From NCBI GenBank assembly GCA_036526195.1, contig DATCYZ010000067.1, positions 1 through 64,000 on the forward strand: 64,000 nt of DNA, given 5' to 3'. This document shows positions 47,509 to 56,969 of this stretch, one piece after another. A model generated the notes under the pieces. It ran no database searches. It was not told where the DNA came from and worked only from the letters and a program-made list of their open reading frames with translations. Each line of letters starts with the position of its first letter. The first letter of the stretch is position 1. The stretch is from DATCYZ01 sp036526195 (lineage in GTDB: Bacteria; Pseudomonadota; Gammaproteobacteria; Burkholderiales; SG8-39). The position numbers were made by a program, and so were the translations under genes.

Positions 47509-48708
47509 ATGGGCGATCGCCCCGCTGGTGCCTTTCGCAGCAAGAACACCGCAAGACCGCAGGAACAGCTTTTCGATACGCACCCCGAAGTCAGCCTCGA
47601 CTTCGAACTCGTGCGCCAGGCCGCGCGCCAGAAGTACACGCGACCCTTCCTGATCATCGATACCGCGCTGGTGCGCCAGAAGGTGCGCCGCTTTCGCGCG
47701 ACCATGCCGCGGGTCCGGCCCCACTATGCGGTCAAGGCGAATCCCGACAAGCGCGTGCTGAAGGCGTTGGTGCAGGAAGGCGCCGGATTCGAGATCGCCT
47801 CGTCGGCCGAACTGGACCTGCTGCTGGGACTGGGCGTGCCGCCCGCGGAGATCTTCTACTCGAATCCCGTGAAGTCGCGCGCCGCGATCACCTACGCCGC
47901 CGAGCGCGGGGTCGAGTGGTACGTGCTCGACAGCGTCGATGAATTGCGCCGGATCCACGAGGTGAAGCCGGACGCAAAGATGTACCTGCGCCTGCTGACG
48001 CCGAATATCGGCGCCGACTGGCCCCTGTCGGGGAAGTTCGGCGTCGGCGCAACCGACACGCGCGAGATCATCGCCACCGCGGCGCGCCTCGGCGCGGACC
48101 TCGCCGGCATCACCTTCCACGCGGGGTCCCAGTGCCGCAACCCGCAGAACTGGCGCGTCGGCATCGAGAAGGCGCGCAGCGTCTTCGACGCGATGCTCAA
48201 GGCGGGGCTCAAGCCGCGCCTGCTGGACATCGGCGGTGGCTTTCCGGTGCGGCACGTGAAGCCGATTCCGTCGATCGAAGTGATCGGCGGCGTGATCAAC
48301 GATGCGCTGAAGGCGTTTCCCGAGGACGTGAAGATCATCGCCGAGCCGGGTCGGTACCTCGTCTCCGACGCAGGCTACTTCGTCTGTCGCGTCATCGGCA
48401 CGGCCACCCGCAGCGGCAAGCGCTGGATGCACTGGGATGCGGGCCTGTTCGGCGGCATCATGGAGTCGATGGAAGGCCTCAAGTACCGCCTGCGCACCGA
48501 TCGCTCCGGGCCGGATGTGCCCTGGTTCATCGCCGGACCCACGTGCGATTCGGTCGACGTGGTGCTGCGCGACGAGGCGATGCCCTCGGACCTGCAGGAA
48601 GGCGATTTCATCTACCTGAAAAATGCGGGCGCCTACACCACGGCCTACGCAAGCGAGTTCAACGGCTTTCCGCTGCCCGAGGTCCGGGTCATCGAGTCGA
48701 AGCGCTGA
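47509..48708 (+). CDS. Ornithine (ornithine/lysine) decarboxylase, alanine-racemase fold
   Basis: 399 aa. This is a fold-type III (eukaryotic-type) PLP decarboxylase that makes putrescine (or cadaverine). The PLP lysine K76 is in PHYAVKANPD. HAGSQC and DIGGGFP phosphate-binding segments follow. The catalytic cysteine C346 is in GPTCDSVD. The length fits short ornithine decarboxylases, and ornithine versus lysine preference cannot be decided by eye. It has a strong promoter and a leader region with two small ORFs. A fused spermidine-synthase-like protein is encoded at 12812. Confidence 0.9.
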   Translation: MGDRPAGAFRSKNTARPQEQLFDTHPEVSLDFELVRQAARQKYTRPFLIIDTALVRQKVRRFRATMPRVRPHYAVKANPDKRVLKALVQEGAGFEIASSAELDLLLGLGVPPAEIFYSNPVKSRAAITYAAERGVEWYVLDSVDELRRIHEVKPDAKMYLRLLTPNIGADWPLSGKFGVGATDTREIIATAARLGADLAGITFHAGSQCRNPQNWRVGIEKARSVFDAMLKAGLKPRLLDIGGGFPVRHVKPIPSIEVIGGVINDALKAFPEDVKIIAEPGRYLVSDAGYFVCRVIGTATRSGKRWMHWDAGLFGGIMESMEGLKYRLRTDRSGPDVPWFIAGPTCDSVDVVLRDEAMPSDLQEGDFIYLKNAGAYTTAYASEFNGFPLPEVRVIESKR

Positions 48709-48751
48709 AGCACGCCCGGCCGCCCGGGCCCCCTGGGGCGCGGCGCGGGCT

Positions 48752-49318
48752 TCAGGCGTCTGCCGCGTTGTTGCGCAGGTAGCGCACGAACGAGAACGCC
48801 GGACCGTCCGATGGTGCGCGCGTGACGCGCGTGACTTCCCGCCAGCGTCCGCGATCGAATTCGGGAAACCGTGCATCCCCTTCGAACGACGCATCGATCT
48901 CCGTGAGCAGCAGTTCATCTGCGATGCCAAGCGCCTCGGCGTAGATTTCCCCGCCGCCAATCACGAACGCCATGGGGCGGCCGGCGCAGGCCGCAAGCGC
49001 CTGGGCGAGCGACCCGGCCACGCGCGCGCCCGGCGCCTCGAAACCGGGGCGACGCGAAATCACGATGTTCTCGCGCCCCGGCAGGGCGCGTCCGAGCGAG
49101 TCCCAGGTGCGCCGCCCCATGATCACGGGGTGGCCGAGCGTCAGTGCCTTGAAGTTCCGCAGGTCCTCGGGCAGGCGCCACGGCAACGTGCCTTTCGCGC
49201 CGATCACCCCGTTCGCGGCGACCGCCGCGATGATCAGCACGCGCGGGGCGCCGACCGCCGGTGCCGTCACGGCGACCGGCGGCGTCGATCCTGCGGCGCG
49301 GTCCGTCGAATGTGACAT
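48752..49318 (-). CDS. folA: Dihydrofolate reductase
   Basis: 188 aa. Core DHFR motifs are present: IIAAVAANGVIGAKGTLPWRLPEDL, VIMGRRTWDSLG, and FVIGGGEIYAEAL near residue 125. About 27 extra residues precede the usual N-terminus (MSHSTDRAAGSTPP...). A later start could be correct, although no better ribosome site was found. It reduces dihydrofolate to tetrahydrofolate using NADPH. It is convergent with the ornithine decarboxylase and divergent from glrK, with 41 nt between the starts. Confidence 0.94.
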   Translation of the reverse strand: MSHSTDRAAGSTPPVAVTAPAVGAPRVLIIAAVAANGVIGAKGTLPWRLPEDLRNFKALTLGHPVIMGRRTWDSLGRALPGRENIVISRRPGFEAPGARVAGSLAQALAACAGRPMAFVIGGGEIYAEALGIADELLLTEIDASFEGDARFPEFDRGRWREVTRVTRAPSDGPAFSFVRYLRNNAADA

Positions 49319-49359
49319 CCGTCCTCGTCCCCTCTGGATAGAGCGGGGATTATAGTGTC

Positions 49360-50822
49360 ATGGTGCATCGCGACATGCTTGCCGCATTGCCGTACCCGCG
49401 CTCCTTCCTCGGGTTGGTGGTGGCCTGCTTCGCGCTTGCCGCATTGCCGCTGGTCGCGGCACTCGGCTACTCGGCGTGGAACACCGAGCGCCTGTCGGCG
49501 CAGAGCCGGACGGTGGTGTTCAATGCCGCCCAGGCCGCGCGCGCAAGCCGCTCGCTGGTCAACCGGATCGGCTCCATCGAGCGGCTCGCGCAACGCATCG
49601 CCCTGGGGCCCGAGCCGGAATCGCACGCGGACCTGGCGCGCGTGCACCGCAGCTTCAAGGCCGTGGCGGCGGATCTGTCGCGCCTGGTGCTCGATCCCGA
49701 GCAGCGCGCAGCGCTCGAGCGCACCGTGGCCGGCGAGCAGGCGCTGGTCGACGCCCTTGGCGCCCCTGGGTCGCTCGATGCGCAGGCGCTTGCGGGCCAG
49801 GCGCGTGCGCTCGCCGACAGCGCCTCGGAGGTGCTTGCCATCAGCTATCTCGCCGCCGACCGGGAATCCGAGCGCCTGCGCGGGGTGGCCGAGACCGTGC
49901 AACGGCACGTCATCCTGCTGGCGGTGTTCGGCACCGCGCTCGGCATCGCGCTCGCCGCCGCGCTGACCCGCACGCTTGCGCGTCCGATCGCCGGCCTCGA
50001 GGCGGCCATCCTGCGCCTGGGCGACGGCAATTTCTCGAAGCCCGTCGAAGTGCGCGGTCCCGAGGATCTGCGCGCGCTCGGCGAACGGCTCGACTGGCTG
50101 CGAAAGCGCCTTGGCGAACTCGAGGCGCAGAAGAACCGCTTCCTCCAGCACCTGTCGCATGAGTTGAAGACGCCGCTCACGGCGCTGCGCGAAGGCGCGG
50201 ACCTGCTGGCCGACCAGGTGGCCGGCCCGCTCGCCCCGCCGCAGCGGCAGGTGGTCTCGATCATGCGCGACAACAGTGCACGGCTGCAGGGCATGATCGA
50301 GGCGCTGCTCGACTACCAGCGGGCGCTGCACGCGGCGGCGACGCTGCAGGCGGTGCCGGTGCCGCTGGATGCGCTGGTGCGCGAGACCGCAGTCGCGCAC
50401 GAACTTGCCGCGCGCGCCAATGCCCAGCGTCTTGTGCTCGACCTCGAACCCGTCGTCGTTCACGGCGACCGCGCCAAGCTGGCGTCGGTGATCGACAACC
50501 TGCTCGGCAATGCCGTCAAGTTCACGCCGCCCGAGGGCACCATTTCGGTCATGCTGCGCGCCGCGGGCGATGCCGTCGTGCTCGAGGTGATCGATTCGGG
50601 GCCGGGCGTTTCGGCGCCGGAGCGCGCGGACGTGTTCGACGCGTTCTTTCGCGGCACGGCCCGGTCCGGTGGACGCCTGCGCGGCACCGGGCTCGGGCTG
50701 GCGATCGCGCGCGAGCATGTCGAAGCGCATGGCGGCCGCATCGAACTGGTGGAGGGCGGCGCGGGCGGCCATTTCCGCGTCACGCTCGCGCTGCGGCCCG
50801 CACCGGTGCTGGCGCACGCCGC

Positions 50823-50826
<4 letters not shown>
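49360..50826 (+). CDS. glrK: Sensor histidine kinase, GlrK/QseE-like
   Basis: 488 aa. The first membrane helix is at about residues 14-37 (FLGLVVACFALAALPLVAALGY). A periplasmic helical domain follows, then a second helix near residues 187-207 with a HAMP domain. HisKA has H267 in HLSHELKTPL. ATPase boxes are NLLGNAVKFTPPEG and GTGLGLAIAREH. It overlaps the regulator start (ATGA at 50823). The pair matches GlrK/GlrR, which controls envelope-stress and small-RNA genes in enterobacteria; the local regulon is unknown. A start at 49375 is also possible. Confidence 0.88.
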
Positions 50827-52208
<1,382 letters not shown>

Positions 52209-52224
52209 GCGCGCCGCGCGGCTT

Positions 52225-53391
52225 TCAGTCGGCGCGGATCCCGAGCGCGGTGTGCGCGAAGGCGCGCCGCCGCAGGCCGGCGAGCACCAGCGTCAGGGCC
52301 ATCGCGATCGCGCCGATCGCGTAGAACCCGGTGACGATCCCGTAGCGGTCCGTCAGCACGCCCATGATGAGCGGCGTCGACAGGTGCGAGATCCCCCAGC
52401 CGAGCCCGCCCAGCGCCATTGCCGAACCGCGCTGCGCGACGCTGCTCACCTCGCTGATGGTGATCTGGAAGTACAGGGTCATGACGCCGGACCCGAGTCC
52501 CACCAGCAGCATCAGCGCCGCGATCATCGAGGTGACCGGCACCAGCGGCAGGGCACCGATGGCGAGCGCGACTGCGACCCCGGAGCCCACCGGCCACAGG
52601 CTGCCCGGTCCGGTACGCACGAAGCGGCCCACCAGCAGGCCGGCCGCGATCGAGCCGACCGCGCGCAGCGCGAGCAGTACGCCCGAGCTGTCCGCGCCGT
52701 ACGCGTAGTGCTGCAGCAAGAGCGGCAGGAAGCTCATCGAGAGCGTGAACGGCAGCGCCGAGACGTAGGCGCACATCATCATGTAGGCCATGACCGGCAT
52801 GCGCATGAGCACCGGGAAGTGCGCGAACACGCCCGGTCCGGCGCTGCCTTCGGCGCGCGGCGTCGGGCGCGGGGTGCGCAGGGCCAGGATCCAGGCGGCA
52901 AGTCCGGCGAACGCGAAAACGAGAAAGGTGGACGTGAATCCGGCGAAGGCGAGGATGAAGCCGCAACTTGCGGTGCCGGCGATCTGGCCGGCATTGGTGA
53001 TCGCGTTTACCCGGCCCATCTGTACGCCGCGTGCGCCGGGCAACTCGCTGGCCATCGACCAGGCCGCAGGCCAGAAGGCCGCGCGCGAGACCACCATCAC
53101 GCCCTGCGCGATGAACAGCGTGGCGAAGCCGCTGCCCACGATGTAGAGCAGCGCGGCCGCGCTCATCAGCAGGCTGGAGGCGAGCACGATGCGACGCCCG
53201 CCGAGCCGGTCGGTATAGGCGCCGCCGAGCAGGTTGACCGCCACCTGCGCGACCACGGGCAATGAGAACAGGGTCCCGATCTCGGCGCCCGAGAGGCCCT
53301 GGGCGTGCGCATACAGCGGCACGACGACATATGTCATGCCAAGGCCATAGTTCCAGACCAAGGTGGTGAGAAAGAACGGGAGCGGCGTCAT
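52225..53391 (-). CDS. MFS transporter
   Basis: 388 aa with twelve hydrophobic helices. The N-terminus (MTPLPFFLTTLVWNYGLGMTYVVVPLYA) is the first helix, so the start is convincing. The loop GGAYTDRLGGRRIVLAS is the MFS A-motif between helices 2 and 3. Substrate is unknown; sequence style is that of efflux MFS proteins. Its start codon overlaps the start of the divergent DUF3179 gene on CATG (53389-53392), so promoters must lie inside coding sequence. Confidence 0.88.
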   Translation of the reverse strand: MTPLPFFLTTLVWNYGLGMTYVVVPLYAHAQGLSGAEIGTLFSLPVVAQVAVNLLGGAYTDRLGGRRIVLASSLLMSAAALLYIVGSGFATLFIAQGVMVVSRAAFWPAAWSMASELPGARGVQMGRVNAITNAGQIAGTASCGFILAFAGFTSTFLVFAFAGLAAWILALRTPRPTPRAEGSAGPGVFAHFPVLMRMPVMAYMMMCAYVSALPFTLSMSFLPLLLQHYAYGADSSGVLLALRAVGSIAAGLLVGRFVRTGPGSLWPVGSGVAVALAIGALPLVPVTSMIAALMLLVGLGSGVMTLYFQITISEVSSVAQRGSAMALGGLGWGISHLSTPLIMGVLTDRYGIVTGFYAIGAIAMALTLVLAGLRRRAFAHTALGIRAD

Positions 53392-54610
53392 GAGGGGAAA
53401 AAACCGGAGAAGCAGGGATTATGCGGCGCAGCATGCGCCGGCCTTCCCCTGTTTCGCTGCATTGCCGCGGCGCACCGCGCCAATCGCCCTGACTGTCGGG
53501 CGGTTATTGGTACTGTGGCTCTGGATTTCCTTTGCCGGCGCCGCGCTGGCCTCGGATCGTCACATCAACTACTGGAAGGAGGCGTGGCCGCGCACCGATT
53601 TCTCGAAGCACATGGTGCCCTTCGAGGAGATCCAGGACGGCGGTCCGCCGAAGGACGGGATTCCGGCGATCGACAAGCCGCGCTTCGACGCCGTCGATAC
53701 CGCTGCGAGAACGCTCTCGGCGCGCGAGCCGGTCATCGCGCTCGAGATCGCGGGCGAAGCCAAGGCGTATCCGCTGTCGATCCTGATGTGGCACGAGATC
53801 GTCAACGACCGGCTTGGCGGCGTGCCGGTGGTGGTCACGTTCTGTCCGCTGTGCAATGCCTCGATCGTGTTCGACCGGCGGGTCGGTGGGCAAGTGTTCG
53901 ATTTCGGCACCACCGGAAAGCTGCGGCATTCCGACCTGGTCATGTACGACCGCCAGACCGAAACCTGGTGGCAGCAGTTCACCGGCAGCGGATTGTTCGG
54001 CGCCCATGCCGGAACGCTGCTGGTGAAGATCGAGTCGCAGATTGTTTCATTCGCGGAGTTCCGCCGCGCCCACCCGCGCGCCCGGGTGCTCTCGCGCAAC
54101 ACCGGCTTCGACCGGCCCTACGGCAGAAACCCCTACCAGGGCTACGACCGGATCGACCAGTCCCCGTTCCTGCTCTCAGGCACGCCCGATGCCCGCCTGC
54201 CGCCCATGGAACGGGTGTTGAGCGTGAGCGCAGGCGGGGTCGACCGCGTCTATCCGTTCAAGGTGCTTGAGCGCACGCCGGTGGTGAACGACGCGGTCGG
54301 CGGCAGCGATGTCGTCGTCATGTCGCGGCCCGGCACGCTGTCGGTGCTCGATGCGGGCGAGATCCGCGATTCGCGCAGCATCGCCTCGGCCAGCGCCTTC
54401 CTGCGGCGGGTGGATGCGCAGGTGCTGAGCTTCGAGTCGCGCGGTGCGGGCCGGATTCATGACCGCGAGACCGGGTCGGAGTGGGACCTGCTCGGCCGGG
54501 CAATCGCCGGACCGCTCAAGGGCAAGCGGCTGACGCCCGCGGTGAGCGGTGTGCATTTCGCGTTCGCATGGCTTGTTTTTCGTCAAAAATCTGAGATCTT
54601 CGGCAAATGA
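53390..54610 (+). CDS. DUF3179 domain-containing secreted protein
   Basis: 406 aa from the ATG at 53390, with GGGAG 6-7 nt upstream; the frame starts earlier at 53363. A hydrophobic signal-like segment (LLVLWLWISFAGAALA) is unusually deep, near residues 38-55, so the true start may lie further in. The body matches DUF3179: EIVNDRLGGVPVVVTFCPLCNASIVFDR, with the Cys pair, then FDFGTTGKLRHSDLVMYDRQTETWWQQ. Function is unknown; the conserved Cys pair suggests metal binding. The stop overlaps the DUF1223 gene (ATGA). Confidence 0.82.
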   Translation: MRGKNRRSRDYAAQHAPAFPCFAALPRRTAPIALTVGRLLVLWLWISFAGAALASDRHINYWKEAWPRTDFSKHMVPFEEIQDGGPPKDGIPAIDKPRFDAVDTAARTLSAREPVIALEIAGEAKAYPLSILMWHEIVNDRLGGVPVVVTFCPLCNASIVFDRRVGGQVFDFGTTGKLRHSDLVMYDRQTETWWQQFTGSGLFGAHAGTLLVKIESQIVSFAEFRRAHPRARVLSRNTGFDRPYGRNPYQGYDRIDQSPFLLSGTPDARLPPMERVLSVSAGGVDRVYPFKVLERTPVVNDAVGGSDVVVMSRPGTLSVLDAGEIRDSRSIASASAFLRRVDAQVLSFESRGAGRIHDRETGSEWDLLGRAIAGPLKGKRLTPAVSGVHFAFAWLVFRQKSEIFGK

Positions 54611-55395
54611 GACATTATCTTTCAATAATTGTCGCCTTTATGACGGCAACGTTACCGATGCATTCCGTCTCCGGGACCTGTCGCGCAACCTCGCCCGCGC
54701 ATACCGTCGCCTTGATCGAGCTGTACACCTCGGAGGGCTGCGACAGTTGTCCGCCCGCAGACCGGTGGCTCTCCTCCCTCGGCGCGCGCGGCTACGCGCC
54801 GACCCGCGTGGTGCCGATCGCCCTGCACGTCGACTACTGGGACTACATCGGCTGGAAGGATCCTTACGCCAAGCGGCAGTTCTCGACCCGCCAGCGCAAG
54901 CTCGCAGAACTGCGCCGGGCGACCACCGTGTACACCCCTCAGGTCATCGTGCAGGGGCAGGACTTCCGGCGCTGGTCGAGCGCCGCCGAACTGGACGCCG
55001 CGCTGAGGAAAATAGAGGCGCAGCCGGCCCGGGCGAACATCGGTCTTGCACTCGTCGGCAGCGTCCCCGGCGCCCTGGAGGTGGACCTGTCCGTCGAGGT
55101 GGCGCGGCCGGCGGACCGGGCGAACGTCGCGGTTTACCTGGCGAGTTTCGAGAACAAGCTGGTGAGCGAAGTGCGGGCCGGGGAGAACCGGGGCAAAACT
55201 CTGCCGCACGATTACGTGGTGTTCGAATGGCAGGGGCCGATTCCGCTCGGGGAAGGTGGAAAGGTGAGTGCCCGCTATCGTTTACCGCTTTTGCCCAAGG
55301 CGATTCCTGAAAACTCCGGGGTAGTGGCCTTCGTTCAGGACCGGAGGACCTCGGATGTCCTCCAGGCCCTGATGCTGCCCGTCTGCGCGGGGTGA
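54607..55395 (+). CDS. DUF1223 domain-containing protein (thioredoxin-like, secreted)
   Basis: 262 aa, coupled to the DUF3179 gene by a 4-nt overlap. A signal peptide (MRHYLSIIVAFMTATLPMHS) precedes LIELYTSEGCDSCPPAD with a CxxC pair at C45 and C48. HVDYWDYIGWKDPYA and TPQVIVQGQ follow, as in DUF1223 proteins with a thioredoxin-like fold. Function is unknown. The junction with the upstream gene (about 54573-54660) is noticeably A+T-rich for this genome. Confidence 0.85.
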   Translation: MRHYLSIIVAFMTATLPMHSVSGTCRATSPAHTVALIELYTSEGCDSCPPADRWLSSLGARGYAPTRVVPIALHVDYWDYIGWKDPYAKRQFSTRQRKLAELRRATTVYTPQVIVQGQDFRRWSSAAELDAALRKIEAQPARANIGLALVGSVPGALEVDLSVEVARPADRANVAVYLASFENKLVSEVRAGENRGKTLPHDYVVFEWQGPIPLGEGGKVSARYRLPLLPKAIPENSGVVAFVQDRRTSDVLQALMLPVCAG

Positions 55396-55457
55396 GCCGG
55401 CCGCCCGCGCGCCCCGCCGGCGGGCAAAATCCGGGACCCGCCGCAAACCGGCTCGGG

Positions 55458-55463
55458 TATAGT
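55458..55463 (+). promoter_or_regulatory. Candidate -10 box of the DGQHR gene
   Basis: TATAGT lies 47 nt before the ATG at 55511, in a 115-nt intergenic space. No clear -35 was found. The ribosome site GGGGAGGAA follows near 55497-55505. Confidence 0.3.
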
Positions 55464-55510
55464 CCCCCGATCCAAGCCGGTCACGGGCGGGACTCAGGGG
55501 AGGAACGGCG

Positions 55511-56635
55511 ATGCACGCGACGCAGGTCCGTCAGAAAGACGGCATCTTCTATTTCGCCAGCTATCGGGCAGCGGACCTTCTGGACAAGGTGCGCTTCATC
55601 AGCCGCTTCTACGGCGAGGGCGAGCAGATCGCCCCGTCGAAGATCGCGCAGGACGACGACATCGCGCAGTTCATCTCGCGCATCGAGCGCACCGACAAGG
55701 CCTTCCAGCGCTCGCTCTCGCGCGCCAAGGTGCGGGCGCTGCGGAACTTCTTCGAAACCGCGGTCACGCAGCCGCCGATCCCCGGAACGGTGCTGCTGTT
55801 CACCTCCGAGACCCTGCGCTTCCAGTCCGAAGGCGCGGACGGCGTCGGCCGGCTCGGCGAGCCGGATTCGAAGTACCTGATCATTGACGGCCAGCACCGG
55901 CTGGCGGCGCTGTACTTCTACATGCAGGACAAGCCCGAGGAAGCCCGGGGCATCCACGTGCCCTGCATGATCTTCGACGGACGCAGCGAGGACTTCGCCA
56001 CCGAGATGTTCGTCATCATCAATTCCACGCCGACGCGCATCAACAAGAGCCACCTCGTCGACCTGTATGACCGTGTCTCCTTTGCAGCGCCGGACCGGCG
56101 CTTCGCCGCCCGGCTGGTCGAGCGGCTCTACGGCGAGGGCGACAGCCCGCTGCGCTATCGCATCAACCGGCTCGGCGGCCGCAGCCAGCGCGACAAGTGG
56201 ATCCTGCAGGCGGAGCTGTTCAACGAGCTGCACCGCTGGGTGCGCTCGCGCTGGCGCTCGATCCAGGTCTCCGGCGGAAGCGCGAAGGAAGTGCCGCGCT
56301 ATTACGGCATCGTGCGCGATTTCCTCAAGGCATCGAAGTCCGTGTTCGGCGAGGTCTGGGGCAAGGACGGCTACATGGTGACCAAGCCGGTCACCATCAA
56401 GGCGCTGATCCGCGTCTGCGCGGACCTCGCGCGCGAGGATGCGGAGCCCGAAGGGGGGCGCGTCCAGCGCTGGGAACTGCGACTGTCTCCCTGGGTCGAG
56501 CGCGCGCGCGAGTTCCGCGCCGAGGGGTTCTACGAGCGCTTTCCGGCGAAGGGCGAAGTCGAGCGCGTCGCGCGCGTGCACAAGGAACTGGCGCGGGCCG
56601 CGCGCATCGAGGTCGGAAAGGCGAAGAAGGCGTAG
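55511..56635 (+). CDS. DGQHR domain-containing protein (DndB-like), orphan
   Basis: 374 aa. The defining motif DGQHR is at residues 126-130 (IIDGQHRLAALYFY), with conserved IPGTVLLF-like and INSTPTRINKSHLVDLYD segments on either side. DGQHR proteins include DndB, the transcriptional regulator of phosphorothioate DNA modification, and related proteins of DNA-modification and defence islands. No dnd, dpd, dpt or restriction genes are present nearby, so this copy is an orphan. It has its own promoter-like region. Copy 3 of the 58-bp element starts 16 nt after the stop. Confidence 0.85.
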   Translation: MHATQVRQKDGIFYFASYRAADLLDKVRFISRFYGEGEQIAPSKIAQDDDIAQFISRIERTDKAFQRSLSRAKVRALRNFFETAVTQPPIPGTVLLFTSETLRFQSEGADGVGRLGEPDSKYLIIDGQHRLAALYFYMQDKPEEARGIHVPCMIFDGRSEDFATEMFVIINSTPTRINKSHLVDLYDRVSFAAPDRRFAARLVERLYGEGDSPLRYRINRLGGRSQRDKWILQAELFNELHRWVRSRWRSIQVSGGSAKEVPRYYGIVRDFLKASKSVFGEVWGKDGYMVTKPVTIKALIRVCADLAREDAEPEGGRVQRWELRLSPWVERAREFRAEGFYERFPAKGEVERVARVHKELARAARIEVGKAKKA

Positions 56636-56969
56636 CGTAGACCGCGCCGCGGCGCCCAGATTGTTCTTATAGTAACATATAAGTTACTAATAGGGCGGGA
56701 TCGGCGCCGGTTCCGGTCAAGCGCCTGATTTGGCTCGCGTAACGGGGAATGCGCGAGCGCGTCGACCACGGTGCCTGCGTGACGTATTGCACGCCGGAAA
56801 GTTCAATCATCTTGAAAGCAGATCGCCAGAGCGGAATGCCGCTCGACTTGCCGGACCGACGGGCCTATCCTTTCGATCAACCGGGGACGGCGGCGAACCT
56901 GCAGTTCCTCCTCCTCCTCCTCCTCGCTTCGTTCCCCGGCCGCTTTTCCCGTCCGGCCAACGTCCCGCC
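56636..56969. other. 334-nt intergenic region
   Basis: It lies between convergent genes (DGQHR and CoA-transferase). It contains copy 3 of the symmetric element (56651-56708) and a simple repeat of six CCT units (56907-56925). An open frame at 56749-57021 looks accidental: no ribosome site, low-complexity translation, and it runs into the CoA-transferase gene. No RNA gene was recognised. Confidence 0.7.
56651..56708. repeat. 58-bp two-fold symmetric element, copy 3
   Basis: The core GTAACATATAAGTTAC is at 56672-56687, with one mismatched pair. GGCGCC arms at 56651-56656 and 56703-56708 are both exactly 26 bp from the centre, so both outer arms are preserved. The inner flanks are TTATA on the left and TAATAGGGCGGGATC on the right, closely like the other copies. 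It lies just after the DGQHR stop codon. Confidence 0.85.

Noticed and set aside
49347..49362. GGGATTATAGTGTCATGG near the glrK start, similar to the left half of the 58-bp element
   Set aside because: Only the GGGATTATAGT part matches; the palindrome and GGCGCC arms are missing. It is more simply a -10-like TATAGT.
53325..53336. GACATATGTC palindrome
   Set aside because: It lies inside MFS transporter codons and shares neither the GTAAC half-sites nor the arms of the repeated element.
56907..56925. Six CCT repeats as a phase-variable tract
   Set aside because: It is in non-coding sequence between convergent gene ends, with no gene whose reading or promoter spacing it would change.
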